Shown: positions 16,634 through 25,713 of the stretch, in pieces
How positions within the stretch are numbered: the stretch's first letter is position 1
Layout: each line of letters begins with the position of its first letter
Origin: Alistipes sp.
GTDB lineage: Bacteria > Bacteroidota > Bacteroidia > Bacteroidales > Rikenellaceae
Reading direction: 5' to 3'
Length of the DNA: 64,000 nucleotides
Assembly (NCBI GenBank): GCA_017624955.1
Contig: JAGAMA010000039.1
Coordinates: forward strand, 1 to 64,000
The notes under the pieces: model-generated
The model's database searches: none
Seen by the model: only the letters and a program-made list of their open reading frames with translations
What the model was told of the DNA's origin: nothing
Position numbers and translations under genes: made by a program

Positions 16634-17911
16634 ATGGAACAGGTACAAACCAAAAAGTCGCCCTTGTGGTGGGTCCCCTCAGCCTACTTCGCCATGGGCC
16701 TTCCGCTGATCCTGATCAACCTCGTTGCCCCGCTGATGTTCAACGACTTCGGCATTTCGGATGCGCAGGTTGCCTTCTGGACTTCGCTACTCATCCTCCC
16801 CTGGTCGCTCAAACCCTTCTGGAGCCCCTTGATGGAGATGTACAAAACCAAGAAATTCTTCGTGGTCACAACACAGCTCGTTTCGGGTATCTCGCTGGCA
16901 ATCATCGCTATGGCACTGCCGCTCCCGAACTTCTTCCCCTATGTGGTGGCCATCATGACCGTCCTGGCATTTAGCGGCGCCACGCACGATATCGCGCTCG
17001 ATGGTGTCTATATCACGGAGCTGGACAAGACGCAGCAGGCCCAATTTGTGGGGTGGCAGGGCGCCTTCTACAACCTGGCCAAAGTGACCGCCATGGGTGG
17101 TCTGGTCTACCTGGCAGGTGTGCTCGAAGGGAAGGTCGGCGTGCTCTATGCCTGGGTGATTATCATGCTGTTATGCGGTGCGTTGCTCACCGTGCTCGGC
17201 CTCTATCACTGGCGCGTACTGCCCACGGGTGGCGCGGAGGCCGCACGGCATGGCTCGATCGGCGAGACGATGCGCGAAACGTGGGGCGTAATCGTGCAGT
17301 TCTTCCAGAAGAAATACATCTGGATCTACATCGCCTGGATCGTCTTCTACCGCTTCACGGAGGGTCTGGTAATCAAGATTGTACCCCTCTTCCTGAAGGC
17401 CGATACGGCGGTGCAGGGATTGGGTCTGACGAAGGACGAGATCGGCCTCTACTACGGCACGTTCGGCGTGGTTGCCTTTATCGTAGGCTCGATTTTGGGT
17501 GGCTATTTCATCTCGTGGCGAGGGCTGAAAAAGGCGATTTTCCCGCTCTGCTGCATCTTCAATGTTCCCTTTGTGGTCTACGCCCTGCTGGCGCTCTATC
17601 AGCCCGACAGCGCCATCCTGGTATGCGGTGCAATCGTCTTTGAGTATTTCAGCTATGGCTTTGGTTTCGTGGGACTTACCCTCTTCATTATGCAGCAGGT
17701 AGCCCCCGGCAAACACCAGATGGCACACTACGCTTTCGGTTCGGCACTGGCCAACCTCGGCGTGATGCTGCCGGGTATGATTTCGGGTGTGATCAGCGAT
17801 GCGATCGGCTACGAGAAGTTCTTCCTCTGGGCCTTGGTCAGCGCCATCCCCGCCTTTGTACTGACCTGGCTGCTGCCCTTCACCTACCCCGACCCGCAGG
17901 AGCAGAAATAA
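16634..17911 (+). CDS. MFS transporter, AmpG-like
   Basis: 425 residues with about 12 hydrophobic segments and an inner-membrane MFS fold. LPLILINLVAPLMFNDFGIS and the early WSLKPFWSPLMEM motif resemble the AmpG/muropeptide and related SLC33-like permeases. AmpG imports GlcNAc-anhydroMurNAc peptides; relatives in Bacteroidetes amino-sugar loci import small amino sugars. It follows the ROK gene by 57 bp and ends at a terminator, so regulator and permease likely form one transcript. The substrate is probably the monomer or disaccharide released by the downstream periplasmic enzymes (inference). Confidence 0.8.
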   Translation: MEQVQTKKSPLWWVPSAYFAMGLPLILINLVAPLMFNDFGISDAQVAFWTSLLILPWSLKPFWSPLMEMYKTKKFFVVTTQLVSGISLAIIAMALPLPNFFPYVVAIMTVLAFSGATHDIALDGVYITELDKTQQAQFVGWQGAFYNLAKVTAMGGLVYLAGVLEGKVGVLYAWVIIMLLCGALLTVLGLYHWRVLPTGGAEAARHGSIGETMRETWGVIVQFFQKKYIWIYIAWIVFYRFTEGLVIKIVPLFLKADTAVQGLGLTKDEIGLYYGTFGVVAFIVGSILGGYFISWRGLKKAIFPLCCIFNVPFVVYALLALYQPDSAILVCGAIVFEYFSYGFGFVGLTLFIMQQVAPGKHQMAHYAFGSALANLGVMLPGMISGVISDAIGYEKFFLWALVSAIPAFVLTWLLPFTYPDPQEQK

Positions 17912-17940
17912 ACACCTGCCTATCAATTCATTAAGCACAA

Positions 17941-17970
17941 GAGCTGCCCAAACCCGGGCAGCTCTTTTTT
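17941..17970 (+). terminator. Rho-independent terminator
   Basis: GAGCTGCCC (17941-17949) pairs with GGGCAGCTC (17956-17964), followed by TTTTTT, 30 bp past the MFS stop. Confidence 0.85.
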
Positions 17971-18131
17971 CACATCCGGCCGCTATCGTAAATCTTTTAA
18001 GCGAGCCGCAAGACTTCCTAAAATTATTTTATTTTAATATTTTGGGGCGAAAATCGACTTAATAAACTGAATAACAATACATTAGTGCGTTTTTATCAAA
18101 ATTTACCTTCTTAAAATTTATTTAAAAAGAT

Positions 18132-18161
18132 TTGTAAAGTGAATAATTTTATTTAATTTAG
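18132..18161 (+). promoter_or_regulatory. Promoter of the main glycan-utilisation operon
   Basis: TTG at 18132-18134, a 19-bp spacer and TAATTTAG at 18154-18161 (one mismatch from TAnnTTTG), about 30 bp upstream of the first gene of the 19.6-kb plus-strand operon. Confidence 0.5.
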
Positions 18162-18192
18162 CGCAAGAATATAACTATAATAACCCGATAAG

Positions 18193-19470
18193 ATGAAAAA
18201 ACTGTTCGTTTTAACGATGTTTATGGCCTGTATCGGCCTCTGTATCAGCTGCGAAGAGGAGACCAACCCGCAGTATGTATTCCCCTCACCCGAGACGACG
18301 CCGACCGCCACGGTCACGCCGATCGAGAAGGGCACGGATTACATCACGATCCGCATCGCATCCTACTATGCCGACGCTTGCGCCTACCTCTATGCCGAGG
18401 GTGAAACGCTGAGCAAGACGATCGACCAGGTATTTGCCGAGGGTACGCTCATCGAGGGCGAGAAGGCCGAGGTGAAGATCGAGGGGCTGACCCCCGAAAC
18501 GGCCTACACCTTCATCGCAGCCGCCAAGGATGAGCTCCACGGTTCGGTTTGCGTGCCCGTCACGGTCATCACGGCCAGCGACGCTCCCGAGTCGAATTAC
18601 CCGAAGAAGATGACCTTCGAAGCTTTCGAGCGCACCTTCGCGGATGGCAAGGTAGCCAAGGGCTACATCGCTATTGCCGACCTGAAGACCAACACGAAGC
18701 TCCGCTTCACCCCCACCCACCTCAAGCCGGCCGAGACCCCGACCGCTGCCTTCTCGTCGTTCTCGGCGCTGGGCAAGGGCGTTCCTTACGCCGTGTCGAA
18801 CGGTGGTTACTTCTGGGATGGCGCTTCGCTCAGCCTCTGCATCACGGATGGCGAGGTGAAGTCGATCGCCACCGAGTTGGCCTACCCGACCGTAAATGGC
18901 GAGCAGATCATCGCCTACCCCGTGCGCGCTGCGCTGGGTCAGATGGCTGACGGCTCGTTCGAGGCAACGTGGGTTTACTGCATCAACAACAAGCCCTACT
19001 CGTTCCCCTCGCCGCTCGAGAACAACGAGCTGACCGAGACCTACATGTCGGCACCCCCGACCACCACGACCGCCGGTGCTACCCTCTGGGAGCCGCAGCA
19101 GGCCATTGGTGGCGGCCCGATGCTGGTCTACAAGGGCAAGAACGTGGCCATGGATTACTACTACCGCGAGATTATGCACACGGGTGGCACGGCCGGTGAG
19201 TCGCGTCAGCCCCGCACGGCCGTAGGTGGCACGAAGAGCGGCAAGGTGATGATGCTCGTTTGCGACGGTCGTGGCAACAACGGTTCGGCCGGTCTGACGC
19301 TGAGCGAGATGGCCGAGATCTTCGTCGAGGCAGGTATGGACTACGCTATCAACCTCGATGGTGGTGGTTCGTCGGCAATCGTGGGCTACGATGGTCAGCT
19401 CTGCAACGCACCGAGCGATGGCAGCCAGCGCGCCGTACCGACCGTGGTCGTTATCTCTGAAATGGAATAA
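18193..19470 (+). CDS. Phosphodiester glycosidase lipoprotein (NAGPA domain, DUF2233)
   Basis: 425 residues with a lipobox (LCISC, Cys20). Residues about 25-130 form a fibronectin-III-like domain (TVTPIEKGTDYITIRIASYY ... IEGLTPETAYTFIAAAKD). Residues about 150-425 form the PF09992 domain, with its hallmarks VSNGGYFWDG, RTAVGGTKSGKVMMLVCDGR and YAINLDGGGSSA. The human member removes GlcNAc from GlcNAc-alpha-1-phospho-6-mannose (the mannose-6-phosphate uncovering enzyme); bacterial members are thought to act on related phosphodiester-linked sugars. This is the strongest clue to the substrate of the locus. First gene of the operon, 39 bp before the GHL10-like gene. The lipoprotein signal places it in the periplasm or at the cell surface. 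Confidence 0.9.
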   Translation: MKKLFVLTMFMACIGLCISCEEETNPQYVFPSPETTPTATVTPIEKGTDYITIRIASYYADACAYLYAEGETLSKTIDQVFAEGTLIEGEKAEVKIEGLTPETAYTFIAAAKDELHGSVCVPVTVITASDAPESNYPKKMTFEAFERTFADGKVAKGYIAIADLKTNTKLRFTPTHLKPAETPTAAFSSFSALGKGVPYAVSNGGYFWDGASLSLCITDGEVKSIATELAYPTVNGEQIIAYPVRAALGQMADGSFEATWVYCINNKPYSFPSPLENNELTETYMSAPPTTTTAGATLWEPQQAIGGGPMLVYKGKNVAMDYYYREIMHTGGTAGESRQPRTAVGGTKSGKVMMLVCDGRGNNGSAGLTLSEMAEIFVEAGMDYAINLDGGGSSAIVGYDGQLCNAPSDGSQRAVPTVVVISEME

Positions 19471-19509
19471 GTGATTTGTATATAATATAAAATAGGTATA
19501 ACCCGAAAC

Positions 19510-20862
19510 ATGAAGAATTTCCGATTCATACAGCTGGCCCTGGTGGCCTTGTTGAGCTTCACGCTGCTGAGCTGCACGGCCGAGAAAACGGCACAGAAGC
19601 CCGTCTATATGTGGGTGGATTGCGAGGCCAACTTCGAGCGCATGAGCTATCCCGACTCGATCGCCTTCTACACCGAGAAGATGCAGGCAATCGGCGTTAC
19701 GGATATCGTGGTCGATGTAAAGTCGATCATGGGCGAGACGCTCTACGACAGTAAGATCGCCCCCTACATGGGCGAGTTCGAGGGTACGGTTCGTCCCCGC
19801 GAGTACGACATGATGCGCCACTTCATCGACGAGGGCCACAAGCGCGGTATGCGTGTACACGGTTCGCTCAACATCTTTGCCGGTGGTCACAACTTCTTTG
19901 GTCGCGGCATCATCTACAACGAGCACCCCGAGTGGCAGTCGATCGTCTATCGTCCCGATGGAACGCTCGTTCCCATCAGCGAGATCAAGACCAACTACAA
20001 CGGCATGCTCAACCCCTCGAATCCCGAGGTGCGTGAGTATCAGAAGAGTATCCTCGTAGAGTTCGTGGAGCGTTATCCCGATGCCGACGGTATCATCTTC
20101 GACCGTCTGCGCTACGACAACATCACGTCGGACTTCTCGCCCCTCTCGCGCGAGCAGTTTGAGGCTTGGAGCGGTATCAAGCTGGAGAACTATCCCGAGG
20201 ATGTGCTGACCTGGGCCGACGAGAAGACGTGGAAGCCGGGTAAATACTTCAAGGAGTGGGTCGAGTGGCGTGCCACGATCATCAAGTCGTTCGTCGAGGA
20301 GGCGCACGAGGCAATTCACGCAGCCAACCCCAACATCCTGATCGGCGACTACACGGGTGCCTGGTATCCGACCTACTATCAGCTGGGCGTAAACTGGGCA
20401 AGTACGCAGTACGACCCCTCGGAGCGCTACCCCGATTGGGCTTCGGAGAACTACCACAAGACGGGCTATGCCGAGTTGCTGGATATCTACATGACGGGCC
20501 TCTACTACACGCTCGTTACGAAGGATGAGGTCGATGCCGCACAGGGTCGCGTCATTGGTGAGCGCGGCGAGTCGGGCATGGATCCCAACGATTTGACCTA
20601 CTGCTACTCGGTCGAGGGCGGTGCCGAGCTGGCTCAGGGCATCACCTGCGGCGTGGTTCCCGTGGTGGGTTCGCTCTATGTCGAGCAGTACAAGACGAAG
20701 GATGCCGAGGGCAACGAGGTGGATGACCCCGAGCAGTTCGGCAAGGCCGTAGCGCAGGTAATGAAGAGCTGCGAGGGCGGTCTGATGATCTTCGACCTGG
20801 TGCACATCATCAACCACGATTGGTGGGACATCCTCGAGGAGAACATGAAGGTCGTGGAGTAA
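19510..20862 (+). CDS. GHL10-like family glycoside hydrolase lipoprotein (1)
   Basis: 450 residues with a lipobox (TLLSC, Cys22). The rest is a TIM-barrel type protein of the glycosyl hydrolase-like 10 / 'alpha-amylase family' group: YMWVDCEANFERM, IVVDVKSIMGETLYDS, RGMRVHGSLNIFAGG, YPDADGIIFDRLRYDN, ILIGDYTGAWYPTYYQLGVN. The GIIFDRLRYDN strand end and the conserved GDYTGAWYP block are likely active-site parts, but catalytic residues are not established here. Its paralogue at 27522 shares the whole barrel. The family's true substrate is not known to me; the NAGPA neighbour suggests an amino-sugar glycan. Confidence 0.8.
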   Translation: MKNFRFIQLALVALLSFTLLSCTAEKTAQKPVYMWVDCEANFERMSYPDSIAFYTEKMQAIGVTDIVVDVKSIMGETLYDSKIAPYMGEFEGTVRPREYDMMRHFIDEGHKRGMRVHGSLNIFAGGHNFFGRGIIYNEHPEWQSIVYRPDGTLVPISEIKTNYNGMLNPSNPEVREYQKSILVEFVERYPDADGIIFDRLRYDNITSDFSPLSREQFEAWSGIKLENYPEDVLTWADEKTWKPGKYFKEWVEWRATIIKSFVEEAHEAIHAANPNILIGDYTGAWYPTYYQLGVNWASTQYDPSERYPDWASENYHKTGYAELLDIYMTGLYYTLVTKDEVDAAQGRVIGERGESGMDPNDLTYCYSVEGGAELAQGITCGVVPVVGSLYVEQYKTKDAEGNEVDDPEQFGKAVAQVMKSCEGGLMIFDLVHIINHDWWDILEENMKVVE

Positions 20863-20897
20863 TCGATTCGAAATCACAAACTTAAAACTCAATAACT

Positions 20898-23800
20898 ATG
20901 AAACATTTATCCCAAAGCAGAAGGGGGGGGGTCATGAGCTTTTTGCTCACAGCCCTTTGTGCACTCTTCGTGGTTTTGAGCCCGACGATGGCGTGGGCAC
21001 AAAACAGCGTCAAGGGAACGGTCGTCGATGAGCTGGGTGAACCGGTCATCGGCGCCACGGTCATTGTTGTAGGTACGCAGACGGGTACCACAACCGACAT
21101 CAACGGTCAGTTTGCGCTGCAAAACATCAAGAAGGAGAGTGTTCTGCAGATCTCGTTCATCGGCTATCAGACCGTGACCGTCCCTGTCAATGGCGTCACG
21201 AATCTGAAGGTGGAGCTCAAGAGCGATGCCGAGAAGATTGACGAGGTGGTCGTCGTAGGTTACGGCGTGCAGAAGAAGGCCTCGGTGACGGCGGCTATTT
21301 CGCAGATCTCGGGCGAGGAGCTGGAGAAGGCTCCCGTGGGTGACGTGACGAACATGCTGGCCGGTCGTGTGGCCGGTGTGACGGCCGTTCAGTCGTCGGG
21401 TCAGCCCGGTGCCGATGGTTCGTCGATCATGGTGCGTGGTCAGTCGGTGCTCTACATCGTGGACGGTGTGCCCCGTGACATCAACCAGATCAACCCCGAG
21501 GATATCGAGTCGATCTCGATCCTGAAGGATGCCTCGGCAGCTGCCGTGTATGGTCTGGATGGTAACACGGTTATCATCGTGACGACGAAGCGCGGTCAGC
21601 AGGGCGATTCGACCATTTCATACAAGGGTACGTTTGGTGTCAGCTCGAATGCCAACCCGATGGAGCTTCTCGATGGTCCGGGTTATGCCTACTGGTACAA
21701 CAAGGCCCTCGAGCTCGATGGCAAGCAGCCGATCTTCACGGCCGACATCGTGCAGAAGATGATCAACAAGGAGGATGGTTGGGGCAACACCAACTGGTAC
21801 GACAAGGTCTTCGACGTGGGTACGACCATGTCGCACACCATTTCGGCCAATGGCGGTAACGACAAGATGAACTACTTCGCATCGCTCGGTATGTTCGACC
21901 AGAAGGGTAACGTCGATCGCTTCAACTTCCGCCGCTACACGGCTCGTGCCAACCTCTCGGCAAAGATTGCCAAGAACCTCACGCTGGAGGTAGGTATCGC
22001 CGGCCGTATCCAGGACCACGATCAGCCGATCTACTCGGCCGACCCCGAGGCTTGGAACAACGTGCCGCAGCAGGCCATGCGTGTTCACCCCTACGTTCCC
22101 GAGAAGGTAACGATCGAGGGCGAGGAGTACCACACCGCTACGCCGACCGCTTCGGCCACGGTGAACCCCGTAGCCGCTTACGAGGAGTCGGGTTCGTACA
22201 AGAGCCGCGCCACCTTTATCCAGCCCAACATCTCGCTGCGTTGGGATCTGCCGTGGGTTAAGGGTCTGTCGGCCAAGTTCTTCGCTTCGTATGATATGAC
22301 CTTCCAGCACACGAAGTCCTTCACCACGCCGTATGATTTGGCTCGTGCCGGTTTCTCGTATGATGAGAATGGTTACATCAACAACATCAACTACACGGTA
22401 AGCAACACCTATTCGGGTCTGGGTTCGGAGACCACGTTGCAGGAGGCTTCGTACTACACCTACTACGGTATTACGCAGACCTCGCTTTCGTTCGACAACA
22501 CCTTCGGCAAGCACCGCGTGGCTGCCCTGGCGCTGATCGAGACGCGCGACTATAAGTCGAACAACCACTACGGTCGCATGTACGACCTGCTGTTCGAGAA
22601 CCTGCCGGAGCTGAACTTCGGTGACGGTGCGAGCGACAAGCGTGCCGTGGGCGGTATGAGCAACCGCACGCGCCAGGTTGGTTTCGTGGCTCGTCTGAAC
22701 TACGACTTCGACAACCGCATCTATGTAGAGCTCTCGGGTCGCTACGACGGAACGTACCTCTTCTCGGGTATGAACGGCTCGCGCTGGGGCTTCTTCCCCG
22801 CTGCTTCGGCCGGTTGGCGTATCTCGGAGGAGGAGTGGTTCACCTCGGATTGGGTGGATAACCTCAAACTCCGTGGCGGTATCGGTCTGACGGGTACGTC
22901 GGCCGTGAGCGCCTACCAGTACCTGACCTCGATGTCGATTTCGGACGGCAACGCCGTTGTAATCGGCGGCCAGGGTCAGCAGAGCATCTACACCACGTCG
23001 GTAGCCAACCCCAACATCTCGTGGGAGAAGAACCTGAACTACAACATCGGTGTCGATGCTACGTTCTGGGGTGGTAAGTTGGGCGTAGAGGCCGATGTGT
23101 TCTACACCTATAAATATGACATGCTCTCGAGCGCTTCGGGTGCCTATCCTCCCTCGGTGGGTGGTTACTTCCCCGCTTACGAGAACAAGAACAAGCAGGA
23201 TGTGAAGGGTTTCGACCTCACGCTCTCGCACAACAACCGCGTAGGCGACTTCTCGTATGGCGTGAAGCTCATGGGCTCGTATGCCAAGCGTCGCTGGCTG
23301 CTCTACTCGGGTGATGCCGCCAATGCTCCCGACTACCAGAAGCTCACGGGCAAGGAGGTAGGTTCGGTGATCGGTTTCGTCGCCGATGGTCTGTTCCAGA
23401 GCGAGGAGGAGATCCTCAACTCGCCGACGATGGTCGGTAAGCCGATCCGCGTGGGTGATATTAAGTACATCGACCGCAACGGTGACGGCAAGATCGACTA
23501 CGAGCAGGACCGTGGTTATGTAGGCACGAGTGTCTATCCGAAGTTCACGGGTGGTTTGGCCTTCAACGCCGCTTGGAAGGGTATCGACCTGAACTTCCTG
23601 TTGCAGGGTGCCGTAGGTTCGACCATCGCCCTGACGGGTGTATACGCCTCGAACTATGTGATGGATAATACCTCGATGACCAAGCCCTTCTACCACGACG
23701 GTAACTCGCCCCTCTACCTGGTGGAGAATTCGTGGACGCCCGAGAATACGGGTGCCTACTTCCCGCGTCTGTCGCTCGAGTCGAGCTCGAACAACGCCCA

Positions 23801-24050
23801 CTCGTCGACCCACTGGTATCGTCCGGGTGACTACCTGCGTCTGAAGACCGCACAGCTCGGTTACACGCTGCCTTCGCAGATCACGAAGAAGGTCGGCATC
23901 CGCAAGCTGCGCGTCTATGTCGAGGGCTCGAACCTTCTGACCTTCAGCCATGTGGAGAAGTATAACATTGACCCCGAGCAGCCGAGTGTAAACAACGGTT
24001 ACTACCCGCAGCAGCGCGTAATCTCGGTAGGTTTGAACATTACGCTCTAA
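20898..24050 (+). CDS. SusC-type TonB-dependent outer-membrane transporter
   Basis: 1050 residues. A signal peptide ends near AWAQ; a carboxypeptidase-like regulatory domain follows (SVKGTVVDELGEPVIGATVI, about 36-110), then the TonB-box-like EIDEVVVVGYG-type stretch (DEVVVVGYGVQKKASVTAAI), the plug (about 125-235) and a 22-strand type barrel ending in an aromatic/hydrophobic C-terminal strand (RVISVGLNITL). It imports oligosaccharides with its SusD lid under TonB drive. A run of nine Gs at 20923-20931 lies within codons 9-12. A second in-frame ATG at 20934 downstream of the run opens a standard signal peptide (MSFLLTALCALFVVLS). It is 10 bp from the SusD gene. Confidence 0.95.
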   Translation: MKHLSQSRRGGVMSFLLTALCALFVVLSPTMAWAQNSVKGTVVDELGEPVIGATVIVVGTQTGTTTDINGQFALQNIKKESVLQISFIGYQTVTVPVNGVTNLKVELKSDAEKIDEVVVVGYGVQKKASVTAAISQISGEELEKAPVGDVTNMLAGRVAGVTAVQSSGQPGADGSSIMVRGQSVLYIVDGVPRDINQINPEDIESISILKDASAAAVYGLDGNTVIIVTTKRGQQGDSTISYKGTFGVSSNANPMELLDGPGYAYWYNKALELDGKQPIFTADIVQKMINKEDGWGNTNWYDKVFDVGTTMSHTISANGGNDKMNYFASLGMFDQKGNVDRFNFRRYTARANLSAKIAKNLTLEVGIAGRIQDHDQPIYSADPEAWNNVPQQAMRVHPYVPEKVTIEGEEYHTATPTASATVNPVAAYEESGSYKSRATFIQPNISLRWDLPWVKGLSAKFFASYDMTFQHTKSFTTPYDLARAGFSYDENGYINNINYTVSNTYSGLGSETTLQEASYYTYYGITQTSLSFDNTFGKHRVAALALIETRDYKSNNHYGRMYDLLFENLPELNFGDGASDKRAVGGMSNRTRQVGFVARLNYDFDNRIYVELSGRYDGTYLFSGMNGSRWGFFPAASAGWRISEEEWFTSDWVDNLKLRGGIGLTGTSAVSAYQYLTSMSISDGNAVVIGGQGQQSIYTTSVANPNISWEKNLNYNIGVDATFWGGKLGVEADVFYTYKYDMLSSASGAYPPSVGGYFPAYENKNKQDVKGFDLTLSHNNRVGDFSYGVKLMGSYAKRRWLLYSGDAANAPDYQKLTGKEVGSVIGFVADGLFQSEEEILNSPTMVGKPIRVGDIKYIDRNGDGKIDYEQDRGYVGTSVYPKFTGGLAFNAAWKGIDLNFLLQGAVGSTIALTGVYASNYVMDNTSMTKPFYHDGNSPLYLVENSWTPENTGAYFPRLSLESSSNNAHSSTHWYRPGDYLRLKTAQLGYTLPSQITKKVGIRKLRVYVEGSNLLTFSHVEKYNIDPEQPSVNNGYYPQQRVISVGLNITL
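20923..20931 (+). repeat. G9 homopolymer at the start of susC
   Basis: Nine consecutive Gs between the first ATG (20898) and the in-frame ATG at 20934. The tract is within the first 12 codons. Slippage by one base would shift the frame from the first ATG but leave initiation at 20934 unaffected. Confidence 0.9.
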
Positions 24051-24060
24051 TCCGAAAACT

Positions 24061-25701
24061 ATGAAAATTATGAAAACGAGAATTTTAGCCCTCGTCTTAT
24101 CGTTCGCAGCGCTCGGATTGACGAGTTGCAACGACTGGTTGGACCTCACGCCCACGGACCGCGTGTCGGATAAGTCGGCTTGGGAGTCGCAGGAGGCAAC
24201 CGACCTCTATATCAACAATTTCTACGAGTACATCGCTATCTACGGCCAGTTTGGTGACCAGCAGTTCAATGGTAACCTGACGGAGGGTCTTACGGATACG
24301 TTTAAGTATGGTTCGCCGATCACGGGTTCGCGTGCCGGTGACTGTAACAACTATGTCTTCACCCCCGAGCAGCTGACAAGTGGCGGTAGCCTGCTCGATT
24401 GCTGGACGAAAACCTACGAGCGTATTCGCCGCATCAACGAGTTCCTCGCTGCCCAGCAGAACTACTCGACCTACTCGGAGGAGGTGAACATCCGCTACGA
24501 GGCGCAGGCCCGTTTCTTCCGTGCCTTCCTCTACTTCCAGCTTGCCAAGCGTCATGGTCAGGCGATCATCTTCAAGACGCTGGCCGAGACGGTAAAGAAT
24601 ACGCCGCTCGCATCGCCTGCCGAGACCTGGCAGTACATCTACGACGAGCTGACCTTCGCCGCCGAGAACCTGCCCGAGAGCTGGAATGCCCAGAACACGG
24701 GTCGCGTAACGAAGGGTGCCGCCTACGCCATGTTGGCACGCGCCATGGTTTACGCCGAGCGTTGGGCCGATGCCAAGGCTGCCGGTGAGAAGGTGCTGGA
24801 GCTGGGTTACGAGCTTGCTTCGACCTACGAGGCCGCCACGAAGGGTGGCAACTCGGAGTCGATCCTGGAGTTCAACTACCTGGTGACGGGCCCCAACCAC
24901 TATTGGGATCGTTATATGTGCATGTTCCACGAGTACACGACCGCCGGTGGTGCTTCGCCCACGCAGGAGATGGTCGAGAGCTACGAGGCCAAGGATGGCT
25001 CGAAGGTCGATTGGACGAAGTGGCATGCAGCCGAGGGTACGACCGAGTATCCTCCCTACGAGAAGCTCGAGCCGCGCTTTGCCGCTACGGTACTCTACAA
25101 CGGTGCAACCTGGAAGGGCGTGGAGCTGGAGTGCTGCGTAGATGGTAAGTATGGTACCTACGTCGATTACGGCAAGGAGCCTTACCCCTACGGCAAGACC
25201 GTAACGGGTTACTACATGCGCAAGTTCCGTCAGGAGGAGAACACCGACCTGACGAACGTGGCATCGACCTCGACCTGGGTGGAGATCCGCCTGGCGGAGG
25301 TGCTGCTGATTCTGGCCGAGGCCGAGTATAAGCTCGGTAACAATGCCGCCGCCATGGGTTACATCGCCCAGGTACGCGACCGCGTGGGTCTGCCGACCGA
25401 CGAGTCGCTGACGGGTGATGCCGTATTCGAGGCGCTGGTGCATGAGCGCAAGATCGAGCTTTCGTACGAGGGTCACCTGTGGTGGGATATGCGCCGCTGG
25501 AAGCTCTCGGAGGAGGCCTACACGGGTTACCGTGTCCATGGTCTGAAGATCACGAAGGAGGGTTCGGGCTACCGCTACGCCTATGTGGATGCCGATGGTC
25601 AGGATCGCACGTTCCTCAACCGCATGTATCGCCTGCCGATTCCCAATGTCGAGTTGCAGAACAACAACACGATCGAACAGTTCCCCGAGTGGAATTTCTA
25701 A
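24061..25701 (+). CDS. SusD/RagB family outer-membrane lipoprotein
   Basis: 546 residues with a lipobox (LGLTSC, Cys23). The typical SusD start CNDWLDLTPTDRVSDKSAW is present, along with TPR-like helices (YAMLARAMVYAERWADAKAAGEKVLEL), the family's late RLAEVLLILAEAEYKLG block and the C-terminal HERKIELSYEGHLWWDMRRW motif. It is the surface lid that binds glycan and opens over the SusC barrel. It lies 10 bp after SusC and 12 bp before the DUF5018-like gene, so the three are co-expressed. Confidence 0.95.
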   Translation: MKIMKTRILALVLSFAALGLTSCNDWLDLTPTDRVSDKSAWESQEATDLYINNFYEYIAIYGQFGDQQFNGNLTEGLTDTFKYGSPITGSRAGDCNNYVFTPEQLTSGGSLLDCWTKTYERIRRINEFLAAQQNYSTYSEEVNIRYEAQARFFRAFLYFQLAKRHGQAIIFKTLAETVKNTPLASPAETWQYIYDELTFAAENLPESWNAQNTGRVTKGAAYAMLARAMVYAERWADAKAAGEKVLELGYELASTYEAATKGGNSESILEFNYLVTGPNHYWDRYMCMFHEYTTAGGASPTQEMVESYEAKDGSKVDWTKWHAAEGTTEYPPYEKLEPRFAATVLYNGATWKGVELECCVDGKYGTYVDYGKEPYPYGKTVTGYYMRKFRQEENTDLTNVASTSTWVEIRLAEVLLILAEAEYKLGNNAAAMGYIAQVRDRVGLPTDESLTGDAVFEALVHERKIELSYEGHLWWDMRRWKLSEEAYTGYRVHGLKITKEGSGYRYAYVDADGQDRTFLNRMYRLPIPNVELQNNNTIEQFPEWNF

Positions 25702-25713
25702 TAAGCGACGACT

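Noticed and set aside
18286..20892. 868-codon open frame opposite the NAGPA and GHL10-like genes
   Set aside because: It spans two real genes and their junction, with no family signature; codon bias alone keeps it open.
21618..24155. 845-codon open frame opposite SusC
   Set aside because: SusC is certain on the other strand; the antisense product is low-complexity Arg/Val/Leu.
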